Positions 1-8,392 are shown, counted from the stretch's first letter. The stretch: DNA of 64,000 bases from Solirubrobacter deserti (GCF_003344625.1 NZ_QPKJ02000004.1:744001-808000); one strand, 5' to 3'. The notes: a model not told the origin generated them from the sequence alone. Numbers and translations: made by a program.

Positions 1-105
1 GGTGCCGTCCCAGTTGTTGCCGACCGTGAGGATGTCCCGCGTCTGCGCGTGTGCGGATGGCGTGAGCACGGCAAGCCCGGCGAGGGCGACCAGGAGTTTC
101 TTCAT
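1..105 (-). CDS. Secreted protein, N-terminal fragment
   Basis: Only the first 35 codons are inside the window. They give a clear Sec signal peptide: MKK, a hydrophobic LLVALAGLAVL core and an SAHAQ cleavage region. The mature protein starts TRDILTVGNNWDGT, which resembles the first blade of a YVTN-type beta-propeller, but the fragment is too short to assign. The gene runs off the left edge on the minus strand and is divergent from cysS. The ATG at 105-103 is the obvious start because the signal peptide begins there. Confidence 0.6.
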   Translation of the reverse strand, partial: MKKLLVALAGLAVLTPSAHAQTRDILTVGNNWDGT

Positions 106-157
106 GGTGCAGGCTTCCAACGCGCGTGCGGCGCGATCCTTGCGGCGCGCGGGCGGC

Positions 158-163
158 TAGGCT
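158..163 (+). promoter_or_regulatory. -10 element for leaderless cysS
   Basis: TAGGCT lies 7 nt before the GTG at 171. This TANNNT-N6-9-start layout recurs at many first-in-operon genes in the window and suggests the transcript begins at or very near the start codon. No ribosome-binding site is visible. No convincing -35 box was found. Confidence 0.45.
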
Positions 164-170
164 CCGGTGC

Positions 171-1535
171 GTGCCCGACGTCACGCTCTACGACACCCGC
201 ACCCGCTCGTTGCAGCCGTTCGAGCCGCGCGACCCCGCGCGCGTGGGGATCTACGCCTGCGGCCCGACGGTGTACGCGCGTGTGCACGTCGGCAACGCGC
301 GGCCGTTCGTCGTCTTCTCCCAGCTCAAGCGCTTCCTCGAGCACGAGGGTTACGGGGTGACGCTCGTCGGCAACGTCACCGACATCAACGACAAGATCTA
401 CACGGCGGCCACGGCCGCCGGGGTGCCGTCGGACGAGCTGGCCCAGCAGATGGCGAAGGCCTACCGGGAGGACACCGACCGGATCGGCCTGGGGCGGCCC
501 GACGCCGAGCCGCACGCGACCGAATACGTCCCGCACATCATCGAGCTGATCCAGCGGCTGCTGGACACCGACGCCGCGTACGTCGCGAGCGGGGACGTGT
601 ACTTCCGGGTTCGAACCGTCGACGGGTACGGCGAGCTGTCCCGGCGCGACTTGGAGCAGATGGACCAGGGCGAGGGCGTCGAGGGCGCGGATCTGAAGGA
701 GGACCCGCTGGACTTCGCGCTCTGGAAGGCGTGGAAGGAAGGCGAGGACACGTCCTGGGATGCGCCCTGGGGCCGCGGGCGGCCGGGCTGGCACATCGAG
801 TGCTCGGCGATGGCCGAGGCGCTGCTGGGCGTGGAGTTCGACATCCACGGCGGCGGCGTCGACCTCGTGTTCCCGCACCACGAGAACGAGGCGGCGCAGA
901 CGTTCGCCGCGCGCGGCCGGCCGCTGGCGAAAATCTGGATGCACAACGGGATGCTCGAGCTGGCGTCGGCCTCGGGTGAGGCCGAGAAGATGTCCAAGTC
1001 CGTGGGCAACATCCGCGGGCTGCACGAGGTGCTCGACGCCGTCGGCGGCGACGTGCTGATCCTGTTCTTCAGCTCCGGCCACTACCGGCAGCCGCTGGCG
1101 TTCTCGGACGAGCGGCTCGAGGACGCGCGGCGCTCGGCGGAGCGCATCCGCGACGCGGCGCGCCGGCTCGTGCCCGGGCCGTCGCCGGACGCGCTGCGAC
1201 CGCACCGCGACGCGTTCTTCGACGCGCTGCGGTCAGACTTCAACACCGCCGAGGCGCTGGCTTCGCTCTACGGCTGGATCCGTGACGCGAACCGGTCGGA
1301 GGAGACGGTCGGCAGCGACGACCTGCGCGAGATGCTCGACGTGCTCGGCCTGGAAGGACTGATGGCCGCCGATGAGGGCCCGCCCGCGGAGGCGACGGAA
1401 CTGGCCGAGGCGCGTGAGGCCGCGCGCGCGGCGAAGGACTGGGCTGAGGCCGACCGCCTGCGCGACGAGCTGCTCGCGATGGGTTGGGTCGTGCGCGACG
1501 GACCGGACGGGCCCGAGCTCGTCCCGGCGTCATGA
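171..1535 (+). CDS. cysS: Cysteinyl-tRNA synthetase
   Basis: Class I aminoacyl-tRNA synthetase that charges tRNA-Cys with cysteine in the cytoplasm. The 454-residue protein has the Rossmann motif CGPTVY with zinc-ligand Cys30, the HIGH signature in the form HVGN (39-42), the HIECSAM and HHENE zinc/substrate segments, and KMSKS at 273-277, then a helical anticodon-binding C-terminus. GTG 171 is chosen because it sits 7 nt after a TAGGCT -10 element and gives the usual N-terminus; an upstream in-frame start at 126 would add an unconserved tail. The stop overlaps the rlmB start (ATGA at 1532-1535), so the two are translationally coupled. Confidence 0.95.
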   Translation: MPDVTLYDTRTRSLQPFEPRDPARVGIYACGPTVYARVHVGNARPFVVFSQLKRFLEHEGYGVTLVGNVTDINDKIYTAATAAGVPSDELAQQMAKAYREDTDRIGLGRPDAEPHATEYVPHIIELIQRLLDTDAAYVASGDVYFRVRTVDGYGELSRRDLEQMDQGEGVEGADLKEDPLDFALWKAWKEGEDTSWDAPWGRGRPGWHIECSAMAEALLGVEFDIHGGGVDLVFPHHENEAAQTFAARGRPLAKIWMHNGMLELASASGEAEKMSKSVGNIRGLHEVLDAVGGDVLILFFSSGHYRQPLAFSDERLEDARRSAERIRDAARRLVPGPSPDALRPHRDAFFDALRSDFNTAEALASLYGWIRDANRSEETVGSDDLREMLDVLGLEGLMAADEGPPAEATELAEAREAARAAKDWAEADRLRDELLAMGWVVRDGPDGPELVPAS

Positions 1536-3040
1536 GCCCCGCGCCGCGGCGCGGCGGGGGAGGCGGCGCCGGACGAGGCGGCGGTGGCGGTCGCTCGGGC
1601 GGCGGCGCCGGCGGGCGCGGCGGCGCGGGTCGCGGGGGCAGCGGTCGCGGCGGCTCCGGCTCGAGCGGCGGCGGTCGATCCGGCGGCTCGGGTCGAGGCG
1701 GCTCCGGGTCCGGCGGCTCGAGTGGGGGCGGTGGCCGGCCGGGCGGCGCGGGCGGCGGCGGCCGGTCCGGCGGCTACGGCGGCTCGGGTCGAGGCGGCTC
1801 CGGGTCCGGCGGCGGCTACGGCGGTTCCGGCCGCGGTGAGGGCGGCGGTCGGGCGGGCGGTCACGGCGGCGCGGGCCGTGGCGGCTCCAGTGGCGGCGGC
1901 GGCCGGTCGGGCGGCGGCTACGGCGGCTCGAGTGGCGGCGGTGGTGGCCGGTCGGGCGGCGCGAGTGGCCGCGGCCTGGGTGGTGGCGGCCGGTCGGGCG
2001 GTGGCTACGGCGGCGCGGGCGGCGGTGGCCGGTCGGGCGGTGGCTACGGCGGCGCGGGCGGCGGTGGCCGGTCGGGCGGCGGCTACGGCGGTCGGTCCGG
2101 CGGCGCGAGCGGCGGATACGGCGGGGCCGGGCGCGGTGGCTTCGGTGGGGCCGGCGGTGGCTCGGGCCGCGGTGGCGCGGGCGGCGGCCGATCCGGCAGC
2201 CCTGGGCGCGGCGGTCCCGCGCGGCCGGGCGGCGCCGGCCCGGCGTTCGGCGGCGACGGTCCCGCTCGCGGCGGCGGCCGGCCCGGCGACGACTTCGCGC
2301 GCGACCCCGGCGCGTTCTCCCCGGACGTGCCTGAGGGCGCGGTCACGTCGCGCAAGATGGTCATCTACGGCGTCCACCCGGTCGAGGAGGCGCTGCGCGG
2401 GCGGCGCAAGGTCCACCGCATCTGGGCGACCGAGCGCGGCTCATGGGAAGGGAACGTCACCGTCGTCTCGGCCGAGGAGATCGCCGAGCGCGCCGAGACG
2501 GACGCCCATCAAGGGGTTGCAGCTCTGGTTGACCCTTACCCCTACGTCGACGAGGCCGAGCTGCTCGCGGTCGAGGCTCCGTTCCTCGTCGCGCTCGACG
2601 AGGTGACCGACCCCCAGAACCTCGGGGCGATCGCGCGGACGGCCGAGGGCGTGGGCGCGACCGGGCTGATCATCCCCGAGCGGCGCTCCGCCGAGGTCAC
2701 GCCGGCGGTGTGCAAGGCGTCCGCGGGAGCGGTCGAGCACCTGAAGATCGCGCGCGTGCGCAATCTGGCCGACTTCCTGGCCGAAGCCAAGGAGAAGGGC
2801 TGCTGGGTCTACGGCGCGGCGGCCGGCTCGAAGACGTCGTACGACCAGCCCGACTATGGCGGCGGCGTCGTCGCCGTGCTGGGGGCTGAAGGCAAAGGGC
2901 TCAGGCCTCGGGTGGCCTCGATGTGCGACGACCTGGTGTCGCTCCCGCTGCTCGGACAGGTCGAGTCTCTGAACGTCTCGGCGACTGCCGCGGTGCTGCT
3001 GTACCGCATCTTGCAGTTCCGACTTGACGCATCGACATAA
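1532..3040 (+). CDS. rlmB: 23S rRNA 2'-O-ribose methyltransferase RlmB/TrmH family, with Gly-rich extension
   Basis: SpoU-family SAM-dependent RNA ribose methyltransferase. The C-terminal half (about residues 265-502) starts at KMVIYGVHPVEEAL (substrate-binding domain) and continues into the trefoil-knot SPOUT domain, with LVALDEVTDPQNLGAIARTA, AVLGAEGKGL and SLPLLGQVESLNVSAT, the three classical SpoU motifs. The first ~260 residues are an extreme Gly/Ser/Arg-rich low-complexity tract (repeats such as GGGGRSGGGYGG), far beyond the short extension usual in the family and resembling RGG-type RNA-binding disordered regions. The gene is coupled to cysS by an ATGA overlap, the common cysS-rlmB arrangement. 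The enzymatic call is strong; the exact rRNA target is inferred from context. Confidence 0.9.
   Translation: MSPAPRRGGGGGAGRGGGGGRSGGGAGGRGGAGRGGSGRGGSGSSGGGRSGGSGRGGSGSGGSSGGGGRPGGAGGGGRSGGYGGSGRGGSGSGGGYGGSGRGEGGGRAGGHGGAGRGGSSGGGGRSGGGYGGSSGGGGGRSGGASGRGLGGGGRSGGGYGGAGGGGRSGGGYGGAGGGGRSGGGYGGRSGGASGGYGGAGRGGFGGAGGGSGRGGAGGGRSGSPGRGGPARPGGAGPAFGGDGPARGGGRPGDDFARDPGAFSPDVPEGAVTSRKMVIYGVHPVEEALRGRRKVHRIWATERGSWEGNVTVVSAEEIAERAETDAHQGVAALVDPYPYVDEAELLAVEAPFLVALDEVTDPQNLGAIARTAEGVGATGLIIPERRSAEVTPAVCKASAGAVEHLKIARVRNLADFLAEAKEKGCWVYGAAAGSKTSYDQPDYGGGVVAVLGAEGKGLRPRVASMCDDLVSLPLLGQVESLNVSATAAVLLYRILQFRLDAST
1545..2290 (+). repeat. GGC/GGT-rich coding repeat tract in rlmB
   Basis: About 750 bp encode degenerate Gly-Gly-Arg-Ser-Gly-Gly and GGYGG units, with near-identical units repeated in tandem around 1980-2090. 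It is continuous with the rlmB reading frame and contains no stop in that frame. It also leaves alanine/proline-rich open frames on the other strand, which are by-products of composition. Confidence 0.8.
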
Positions 3041-3052
3041 GCCTGCCACCCT

Positions 3053-3075
3053 GAGGTCACTTCAAGGTGAGGTCA
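3053..3075. promoter_or_regulatory. Direct repeat upstream of sigma gene
   Basis: GAGGTCA occurs at 3053-3059 and 3069-3075, a 16-bp period, in the short gap between rlmB and the sigma-factor gene. It could be a binding site for an unknown regulator. No regulator is identified, and chance occurrence is possible. Confidence 0.2.
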
Positions 3076-3179
3076 AGGGTTAGCGATGGCCCGAGACCTT
3101 GCCGTCTATCCCTGGCGCCGCGGGAGGTGTGCGCCACAAGCGTTCGGGCCAGAGATGGCCCGGAAAGGACCCTGCGCTC

Positions 3180-3830
3180 GTGGCTCGAATTGCTCCCACC
3201 AAGTCTCAAGCTCAACTCCAGCTTGATGATGCTTACCTCCTCGCCCTGGCCCGCCAGGGATCTCCAGACGCCTACGACCGGCTCGTCCGGCGCTACGCGT
3301 CGTTCGTGCGGCTGAAGGCGTCGTCGTACTTCCTCGTCGGCGGGGACTCCGAGGACCTGATTCAGGAAGGCCTGGTCGGCCTGTACAAGGCGATCCGCGA
3401 TTTCCGCCCGGACCGCGAGTCCTCGTTCCGCAACTTCGCGGAGCTGTGCATCACGCGCCAGATCATCACGGCCGTGAAGACGGCGACCCGCAACAAGCAC
3501 ACGCCGCTGAACGGCTACGTGTCGTTCAGCTCGACGCCGGCGGGCGCTTCCGACAACGAGCCGAGCCTCGACGAGATGCTCCCGGGCTCGACGGTCCACG
3601 ACCCCGTCAACCAGGTGATCTCCTCCGAGGAGCTGCGCTCGCTCGTGGCGTGCCTGTCGACGGTGCTGTCCGAGCTCGAGTCGCGCGTGCTCTCGCTCTA
3701 CCTCGACGGCCACTCCTACACGGACATCGGCGAGAAGATCGGCTGCGACTGCAAGACGGTCGACAACGCCCTCCAGCGCGTCAAGCGCAAGGTCGGCGCG
3801 CACCTGAACTCGCGGGCCGTTCTGAACTAG
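3180..3830 (+). CDS. Sigma-70 family factor, SigH (Spo0H)-like
   Basis: RNA polymerase sigma factor of 216 residues. It has region 2 (ALARQGSPDAYDRLVRRY, then DLIQEGLVGLYKAIRDF and the -10-recognition helix around RNFAELCITRQI) and a region 4 helix-turn-helix (LSELESRVLSLYLDGHSYTDIGEKIGCDCKTVDNALQRVKRK, in two parts). This architecture and length match Bacillus SigH, and cysS-rlmB-sigH is the order seen in many Gram-positive bacteria. GTG 3180 is preferred, with a GGAAAGGAC-type ribosome-binding site upstream. An in-frame ATG at 3099 would add 27 low-complexity residues. Confidence 0.85.
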   Translation: MARIAPTKSQAQLQLDDAYLLALARQGSPDAYDRLVRRYASFVRLKASSYFLVGGDSEDLIQEGLVGLYKAIRDFRPDRESSFRNFAELCITRQIITAVKTATRNKHTPLNGYVSFSSTPAGASDNEPSLDEMLPGSTVHDPVNQVISSEELRSLVACLSTVLSELESRVLSLYLDGHSYTDIGEKIGCDCKTVDNALQRVKRKVGAHLNSRAVLN

Positions 3831-3849
3831 AGGCACTCATACTGCTCTC

Positions 3850-4209
3850 ATGCTCTGGCTCATCATCGTCCTGGTCGTCCTTGCCGTGCTGGTCGTGGGC
3901 GGGATCATCGCCCGCAACCGCCAGCTCGCCAGCACCCGCCCCGCGTTCGAGCGTGCGCTCGCGCAGGTGGATCACGATCTCGCCGCGGCCGCGGCGAACG
4001 ACCGTGGCTGGGATCGCTCGGTCCTGGAAGCCGCTGCGCGACAACTGGTCGCCGAGCGCTTCGGGACCGAGCCGGAGGAGCTGACGCTCGTCGAAGTCAT
4101 CGACAAGCCCGGCACCGACCAGGACCAAGCGGTCTTCACCGCCCGTGTGGGCGGCCAGCCGGAGCGAGTGGTGCTCGGTCGCCGCGAAGGCGACTGGATT
4201 GCGGCCTAA
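3850..4209 (+). CDS. Small membrane-anchored protein, unknown function
   Basis: Predicted 119-aa protein with one N-terminal transmembrane helix (residues 2-22, LIIVLVVLAVLVVGGIIA) followed by a soluble cytoplasmic or extracytoplasmic domain rich in Arg/Glu/Ala. I recognise no family. It follows the sigma gene by 19 bp on the same strand and its stop overlaps the convergent LOG-family gene by 4 bp. A CATACT element 6 nt before the ATG is a near match to the window's leaderless pattern. Confidence 0.65.
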   Translation: MLWLIIVLVVLAVLVVGGIIARNRQLASTRPAFERALAQVDHDLAAAAANDRGWDRSVLEAAARQLVAERFGTEPEELTLVEVIDKPGTDQDQAVFTARVGGQPERVVLGRREGDWIAA

Positions 4210-4931
4210 GCGGCCTTGCGGTGCTGGCGCGGTCGGCGGTGCTCGACCGCGTCCAGCGCGCCGTGACAGTCGTTCGGGTCGTCGGTCACGACCAGCGCCT
4301 CGACGTCCTCCGGGTTGATGTAGCCGTCGGCGAGCATCGAGTTCTTGAGCCAGTCGAGCATCCCGGCCCAGTAGCCGCTGTCGAACAGCACGATCGGGAA
4401 GTAGCGGATCTTCTGGGTCTGGCGCAGGGTCGCCGCCTCGAACAGCTCGTCGAGCGTCCCGAAGCCGCCGGGGAAGACCACGAAGCCGCTCGCGTAGCGG
4501 ACGAACATCACCTTCCGCGTGAAGAAGTAATGGAAGTTGATGCCGATGTCGCAGTATTCGTTGAGCGACTGCTCGTGCGGAAGCTCGATGCCGAGGCCAA
4601 TGCTCGTCGCGCCGACGTCACGCGCGCCGCGGTTGGCGGCCTCCATGATGCCGGGGCCGCCGCCGGTGATGATCGCCCAGCCCTGCTCGCCCAGGTGGCG
4701 GGCGAGCTGGCGGGCCTGGTCGTAGCGCGGGTGGTCGCGCGGCGTGCGGGCGGAGCCGAAGATCGACACCGCCTTGCCGACGTGGTTGAGCTGCCGGAAG
4801 CCCTCGCGAAGCTCGTCCTGGATGCGCAGGACGCGCTGCGCGTCGGTGTACTCGGAGAGGATCGCGAGGGTCTCGGCCTCGAGCAGCTCTTCGTCGTCTG
4901 AGGTCGGATGGCGTGGTTCGCGCTGGGACAC
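4206..4931 (-). CDS. LOG-family (TIGR00730-type) Rossmann-fold protein
   Basis: Likely cytokinin riboside 5'-monophosphate phosphoribohydrolase or related nucleotide 5'-monophosphate nucleosidase, formerly called lysine decarboxylase-like. The 241-aa protein carries AVSIFGSART, the phosphate-binding ITGGGPGIMEAANRGA and the family signature FPGGFGTLDELFE (PGGxGTxxE). It has an N-terminal helical extension of ~50 residues common in the larger actinobacterial branch. True substrate is unknown. It converges on the preceding small membrane gene with a 4-bp overlap, and lies just downstream of the DUF2339 gene on the same strand. Confidence 0.85.
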   Translation of the reverse strand: MSQREPRHPTSDDEELLEAETLAILSEYTDAQRVLRIQDELREGFRQLNHVGKAVSIFGSARTPRDHPRYDQARQLARHLGEQGWAIITGGGPGIMEAANRGARDVGATSIGLGIELPHEQSLNEYCDIGINFHYFFTRKVMFVRYASGFVVFPGGFGTLDELFEAATLRQTQKIRYFPIVLFDSGYWAGMLDWLKNSMLADGYINPEDVEALVVTDDPNDCHGALDAVEHRRPRQHRKAA

Positions 4932-4937
4932 TCCGAC

Positions 4938-7088
4938 TCAGAGTAGGGACCTCGGCCGGACCCGCTGCCAGGCGAAGGCGCCCAGCAGCAGCAACAGGCC
5001 GAAGACGATGAAGCTCGCCACCCGCGCGAGGCTGTCGAGCTCGGACAGGTCGTAGGTGAACACCTTCGCCGCCGTCAGCGCGATCAGGCCGAGGCCGGCG
5101 AGCCGCGTGGTGCGGTCGTCGGAGACGAGGCCGAAGATCAGCGCGCCGACGCCGGTGAGCGCCCACAGCACGCTGAGCAGCGTCTGGCCCGTGTGGTGCG
5201 CGCCGCCGAGCGTGACGACCTCGACGCTGGCCAGGTAGAGCAGCGCGAGCGGGATCGCCCGCCGGCCCTCGCGGGTGGCGGACAGTGCGGCGGTGACGGC
5301 GGCGAGCGCGGCGGCCGCCTGAAACGGGTGCTCGAGGCCGTCGATGAGCGCCGTGGGCGGCGCGAGCACGACGAGTGCGTGGCCGGCGGCGAGCGCGGCG
5401 AACGCCAGCGAGGCGCGCTTGTCGAGCAGGGCGACCAGCGCGGCCTGGACGGCGAGCGCGAGCGTCAGCGGCAACCCTTCGAGCACCAGCCCGGTGAACT
5501 GCGCCAGCGCTGTGAGCGCGAGCACATCGAGCACGATCACGCCGGACAGCCGCGCCGCCAGGAACGCGATCGCGCCGATGGTGCCGACGGCGACGAGCGC
5601 CTCGCTGGTCGGCGCGCCGCCCGCGAGCGCCTCGAGCGGCGCCTCGGTGGCGAGCAGGTGCCCGAGCGCGAGGACGAGCTGCGCGACGAGCCCAAGGGCG
5701 GCGAAGTACCAGTCCGCGTCGTGAGGCCGGCCGAAGAGGGCGTCGCAGGCGCGGGCGACGAGGGCGTGGCGTGGCGCGAGGCCGCGCGTGGCGCCGGCGG
5801 CCGCGCCCGCGGCGGTGCCGCCCGTGCTTGCGGCGGTGCCGGCCGTGTCTGCGGCGGTGTCCGCGGGCTCGCCGGCCGGTTCGTCGGCCGCGGGCGTGGC
5901 GGCACCCCGGAACGAGGCGATCAAGGCCTCGGCCGCGGCGGGGCGGCGGCGGGCGCCGAGGAGCGCGGCGAAGGCGAGGATCGGTCCGGCCCAGCCGAGG
6001 ATGACCGGGAGACCGTCGGTGAGCTCGACCAGCGCGAGGTCCGCGAGGCCGACGCCGATGCCGAGCGCGACGAGGGCAGTCGCCCGCGAGACGCGCGGGA
6101 TGCGCAGCGCGACGAGACCGACGACGGCGTGCGCGGCGGCGAGCGCGACGAACCACCAGTCGGCGTCGGCGAGGCCGAGCGCGAGCAGCGCCGCGTTGAG
6201 CACGAGCAGCGCGGCGGGCTGCGCGCGGATGTCCTTCACACGAGCGTCGAGGCCCAGCGCCAGCGCGACGCTCAGCGCGCCGAACGTCGCGAGCACGAAC
6301 GCGGTCGAGCCGTGCGACGGCGACTCGATCCACAACCACGCCCACCACTGCAGCGTCACCGTCGCGAAGGCCGCCCAGCCGAGCAGGGTCCAGCGCTGCC
6401 AGACCACGAGCCGGACGCCGGCCGCGTACGCGATCGCGAGGAACAGGATGCCGCCGTCGTCGAGTGCGCCGAGCGCCGCCGGCGACCACAGCGCGCCGAG
6501 CAGGCCGAGCCAGCCGATCGGCGTGGCCTTCCAGCGCACGCCGAGCGTGGTGGCGGTCGCGCCGACACCGAACGCCAGCGTCTGCGCGATCTCGACCGGG
6601 ATCAGCTCGTACACGGCACCCGCCATCACGAGCGTGCCGAAGAGCCCGGCGATGCCGACCCCGGCCGCCGCCAGCGCGGCCTCGGTGCGGTCCTTGTGCT
6701 CGCGCAGCCAGATGCCCGCCCCGAGGAGGCCGGTGGAAAGCAGGCCGGCGAGGACGGTGCGGGCGCCCTCGCCGAGCCAGCCGCGGGAGATCGCGATCGT
6801 GAGCAGGAACGCGAGCCCCGCCAACACGGCGATCCCGCCCAGCCAGGCCAGCACGGACCCGCCCAGCACGTCCTCGAGATCGCGCTTGGGCCGGGCGGCC
6901 GGGGCCGCGACGGGCGGACGGATCGGGGTTGGAGGGTTTGGCACCGCAGAAGGGCCGAACCCTCCACGCGGGGGCGTCCACGTCGGCGGCGCGACCCAGC
7001 GCGGTTCGCGTTGGCCCTCCAGCTCGCGCACTCGTGCTTCGAGCGCGGCGGCGTGCTCTTCCAGGGCGGATATGCGGTCCTCGACCAT
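4938..7088 (-). CDS. DUF2339-type polytopic membrane protein
   Basis: 716-aa membrane protein. Residues ~1-30 form a short coiled coil (ISALEEHAAALEARVRELEG), followed by a Pro/Arg-rich linker and then about two dozen Ala/Leu-rich transmembrane segments, the typical DUF2339 layout. A long Ala/Thr/Gly-rich loop (about residues 400-435) interrupts the membrane region. Function of this family is unknown. ATG 7088 is favoured by a GGGAG ribosome-binding site 9 nt upstream; a longer in-frame start at 7145 would extend into the operator region. It is divergent from a TetR regulator that may control it. Confidence 0.7.
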   Translation of the reverse strand: MVEDRISALEEHAAALEARVRELEGQREPRWVAPPTWTPPRGGFGPSAVPNPPTPIRPPVAAPAARPKRDLEDVLGGSVLAWLGGIAVLAGLAFLLTIAISRGWLGEGARTVLAGLLSTGLLGAGIWLREHKDRTEAALAAAGVGIAGLFGTLVMAGAVYELIPVEIAQTLAFGVGATATTLGVRWKATPIGWLGLLGALWSPAALGALDDGGILFLAIAYAAGVRLVVWQRWTLLGWAAFATVTLQWWAWLWIESPSHGSTAFVLATFGALSVALALGLDARVKDIRAQPAALLVLNAALLALGLADADWWFVALAAAHAVVGLVALRIPRVSRATALVALGIGVGLADLALVELTDGLPVILGWAGPILAFAALLGARRRPAAAEALIASFRGAATPAADEPAGEPADTAADTAGTAASTGGTAAGAAAGATRGLAPRHALVARACDALFGRPHDADWYFAALGLVAQLVLALGHLLATEAPLEALAGGAPTSEALVAVGTIGAIAFLAARLSGVIVLDVLALTALAQFTGLVLEGLPLTLALAVQAALVALLDKRASLAFAALAAGHALVVLAPPTALIDGLEHPFQAAAALAAVTAALSATREGRRAIPLALLYLASVEVVTLGGAHHTGQTLLSVLWALTGVGALIFGLVSDDRTTRLAGLGLIALTAAKVFTYDLSELDSLARVASFIVFGLLLLLGAFAWQRVRPRSLL

Positions 7089-7105
7089 CGCAGCGGCTCC
7101 CTTTG

Positions 7106-7134
7106 TTGACCATCGGTCGATAACCGCATATACG
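7106..7134 (+). promoter_or_regulatory. Candidate promoter overlapping operator 1
   Basis: TTGACC (7106-7111) and TATACG (7129-7134) are separated by exactly 17 bp and point toward the TetR gene. The -35 hexamer overlaps the first GACC-N3-GGTC site, so repressor binding would block it. A second possible start for the same gene uses TACGCT at 7179-7184, 9 nt before the ATG. Confidence 0.45.
7108..7118. promoter_or_regulatory. Candidate TetR operator 1
   Basis: Perfect interrupted palindrome GACCATCGGTC (GACC-N3-GGTC) in the divergent TetR/DUF2339 intergenic region. The same half-sites recur at 7165-7175, and the flanking bases TCGATA/TATCG are also mirrored between the two copies. Short palindromes of this kind next to a TetR gene are typical autoregulatory operators. 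Confidence 0.5.
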
Positions 7135-7164
7135 AGGCTCGGCACGAGCGGTTACAGCGCTATC

Positions 7165-7175
7165 GACCAACGGTC
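7165..7175. promoter_or_regulatory. Candidate TetR operator 2
   Basis: Second copy of the GACC-N3-GGTC palindrome (GACCAACGGTC), 57 bp from the first and 19 bp before the TetR start codon. It would lie just upstream of the TACGCT element, consistent with autorepression. Confidence 0.5.
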
Positions 7176-7193
7176 AGGTACGCTGACCTGAAG

Positions 7194-7799
7194 ATGTCCG
7201 AAGGTCCCGCGTATCAGCGGCTCGCCGTGGATGAGCGGCGGCGCCGACTGCTCGAGCTCGGCGCGGACCTGTTCACGCGCCACGGCTACGACGAACTGTC
7301 GATGGCCAAGATCGCCAAGGAGGCGGGCATCAGCAAGGCGCTGCTGTACCACTACTTCCCGAGCAAGGAGGCGTACTTCGTCGCCACGCTCGAGGAGAAG
7401 GCGAACGAGCTGCAGCGCCGCACGGTGCCGAACCCGGAGCTACCGCCGTTCGAGCAGCTCGCGGCGAGCCTGGACGAGTACCTGAAGTGGATCGAGGAGA
7501 ACAAGTCCTCCTACGACAAGATGATCCGCAACGCGGGGGCGGCGCCGGAGGTCCGAGCGCTGCTGGACCGGGTGCGCACGGAGACGGCCCACCGCATCCT
7601 GCAGGGCCTGAGCCCCGAAGGCCCTCCGAAGCCGCTCCTCAGAACCGCGATCCGCGGCTGGCTCGGCTTCCTGGACGGCGCGTGCCTGGACTGGGTCAAT
7701 CACGGCGACGTGGACAGGGAGACCTTGCACGGCCTCCTGCTGTCCACGCTGATCGCCAGCGTCCTCGCCGTGGGCGAGGACCCAGCGGCTAAGGGTTGA
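7194..7799 (+). CDS. TetR-family transcriptional regulator
   Basis: 201-aa DNA-binding repressor. The N-terminal HTH spans about residues 12-58 with the family signature (LFTRHGYDELSMAKIAKEAGISKALLYHYFPSKEAY, read in two parts); the C-terminal helical domain should bind an unknown ligand and dimerise. Two identical palindromes lie in its upstream region, so autoregulation and control of the divergent DUF2339 membrane protein gene is the simplest model. The 3' end overlaps the convergent FKBP gene by 11 bp. Confidence 0.88.
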   Translation: MSEGPAYQRLAVDERRRRLLELGADLFTRHGYDELSMAKIAKEAGISKALLYHYFPSKEAYFVATLEEKANELQRRTVPNPELPPFEQLAASLDEYLKWIEENKSSYDKMIRNAGAAPEVRALLDRVRTETAHRILQGLSPEGPPKPLLRTAIRGWLGFLDGACLDWVNHGDVDRETLHGLLLSTLIASVLAVGEDPAAKG

Positions 7800-8367
7800 T
7801 CTTCTCGAGATCGACGACGAACACGAGCGTCGCGCCCGGCGGGATCGTCGGGGGCGCGCCGGCGTCGCCGTAGGCGAGGTCGGACGGGATCGTCAGCACG
7901 CGACGGCCGCCCTCCTTCATGCCCTCGACGCCCTGGTCCCAGCCCGGGATGACCATGCCGGCGCCGAGCTGGAACTCGAACGGCTCGCCACGGTCGAAGG
8001 AGTTGTCGAACGGCGTGCCGTCGCTGTAGAGCACACCCGAGTACTGGACCTGGACGGTGTCGCCGGCCTTGGCCGCCGTGCCCTTGCCCTCCTCGAGGTC
8101 CTCGCTGACGAGCTCGGTCGGGCCTTCGCCGCCCGGCGTCTTGATCTCGGGCTTCTCGCCGACGTCACCGGTGACCTCGACCTCACCACCGCCGGAGCTG
8201 GAGCCGCCCTCGGCGGCCGGCGTCTCCGTGGGGGCCTCGGTCGGCGCCTCGGTCGCGGCCTCGGTGGCCGTGGGCGTGGCGGCGGTCTCTTCGGGCTCAT
8301 CGTCGCCGCACGCCGCGAAGGCGAGCGCGAGGGCCACTGCGGGCATGGCAAGTAGATGTCGGCGCAT
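7789..8367 (-). CDS. FKBP-type peptidyl-prolyl isomerase lipoprotein
   Basis: Exported lipid-anchored prolyl isomerase, 192 aa. A lipobox (ALAFAAC) puts the lipidated Cys at residue 20. Residues ~21-75 are a Thr/Pro/Glu/Ala-rich tether, and the C-terminal ~105 residues are one FKBP domain (KAGDTVQVQYSGVLYSDGTPFDNSFDRG, FQLGAGMVIPGWDQGVEGMKEGGRR, IPSDLAYGDAGAPPTIPPGATLVFVVDL, seen as consecutive blocks). It probably assists folding outside the membrane. It stands alone between convergent TetR and codirectional upp. Confidence 0.9.
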   Translation of the reverse strand: MRRHLLAMPAVALALAFAACGDDEPEETAATPTATEAATEAPTEAPTETPAAEGGSSSGGGEVEVTGDVGEKPEIKTPGGEGPTELVSEDLEEGKGTAAKAGDTVQVQYSGVLYSDGTPFDNSFDRGEPFEFQLGAGMVIPGWDQGVEGMKEGGRRVLTIPSDLAYGDAGAPPTIPPGATLVFVVDLEKINP

Positions 8368-8392
8368 AGCGGCAGCCCAGGGTAGTGGGCGA

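Noticed and set aside
1268..2416. Ala/Thr/Arg-rich minus-strand open frame across the rlmB repeat
   Set aside because: Pure reverse-complement reading of the glycine-codon repeat; no domain and no start signal.
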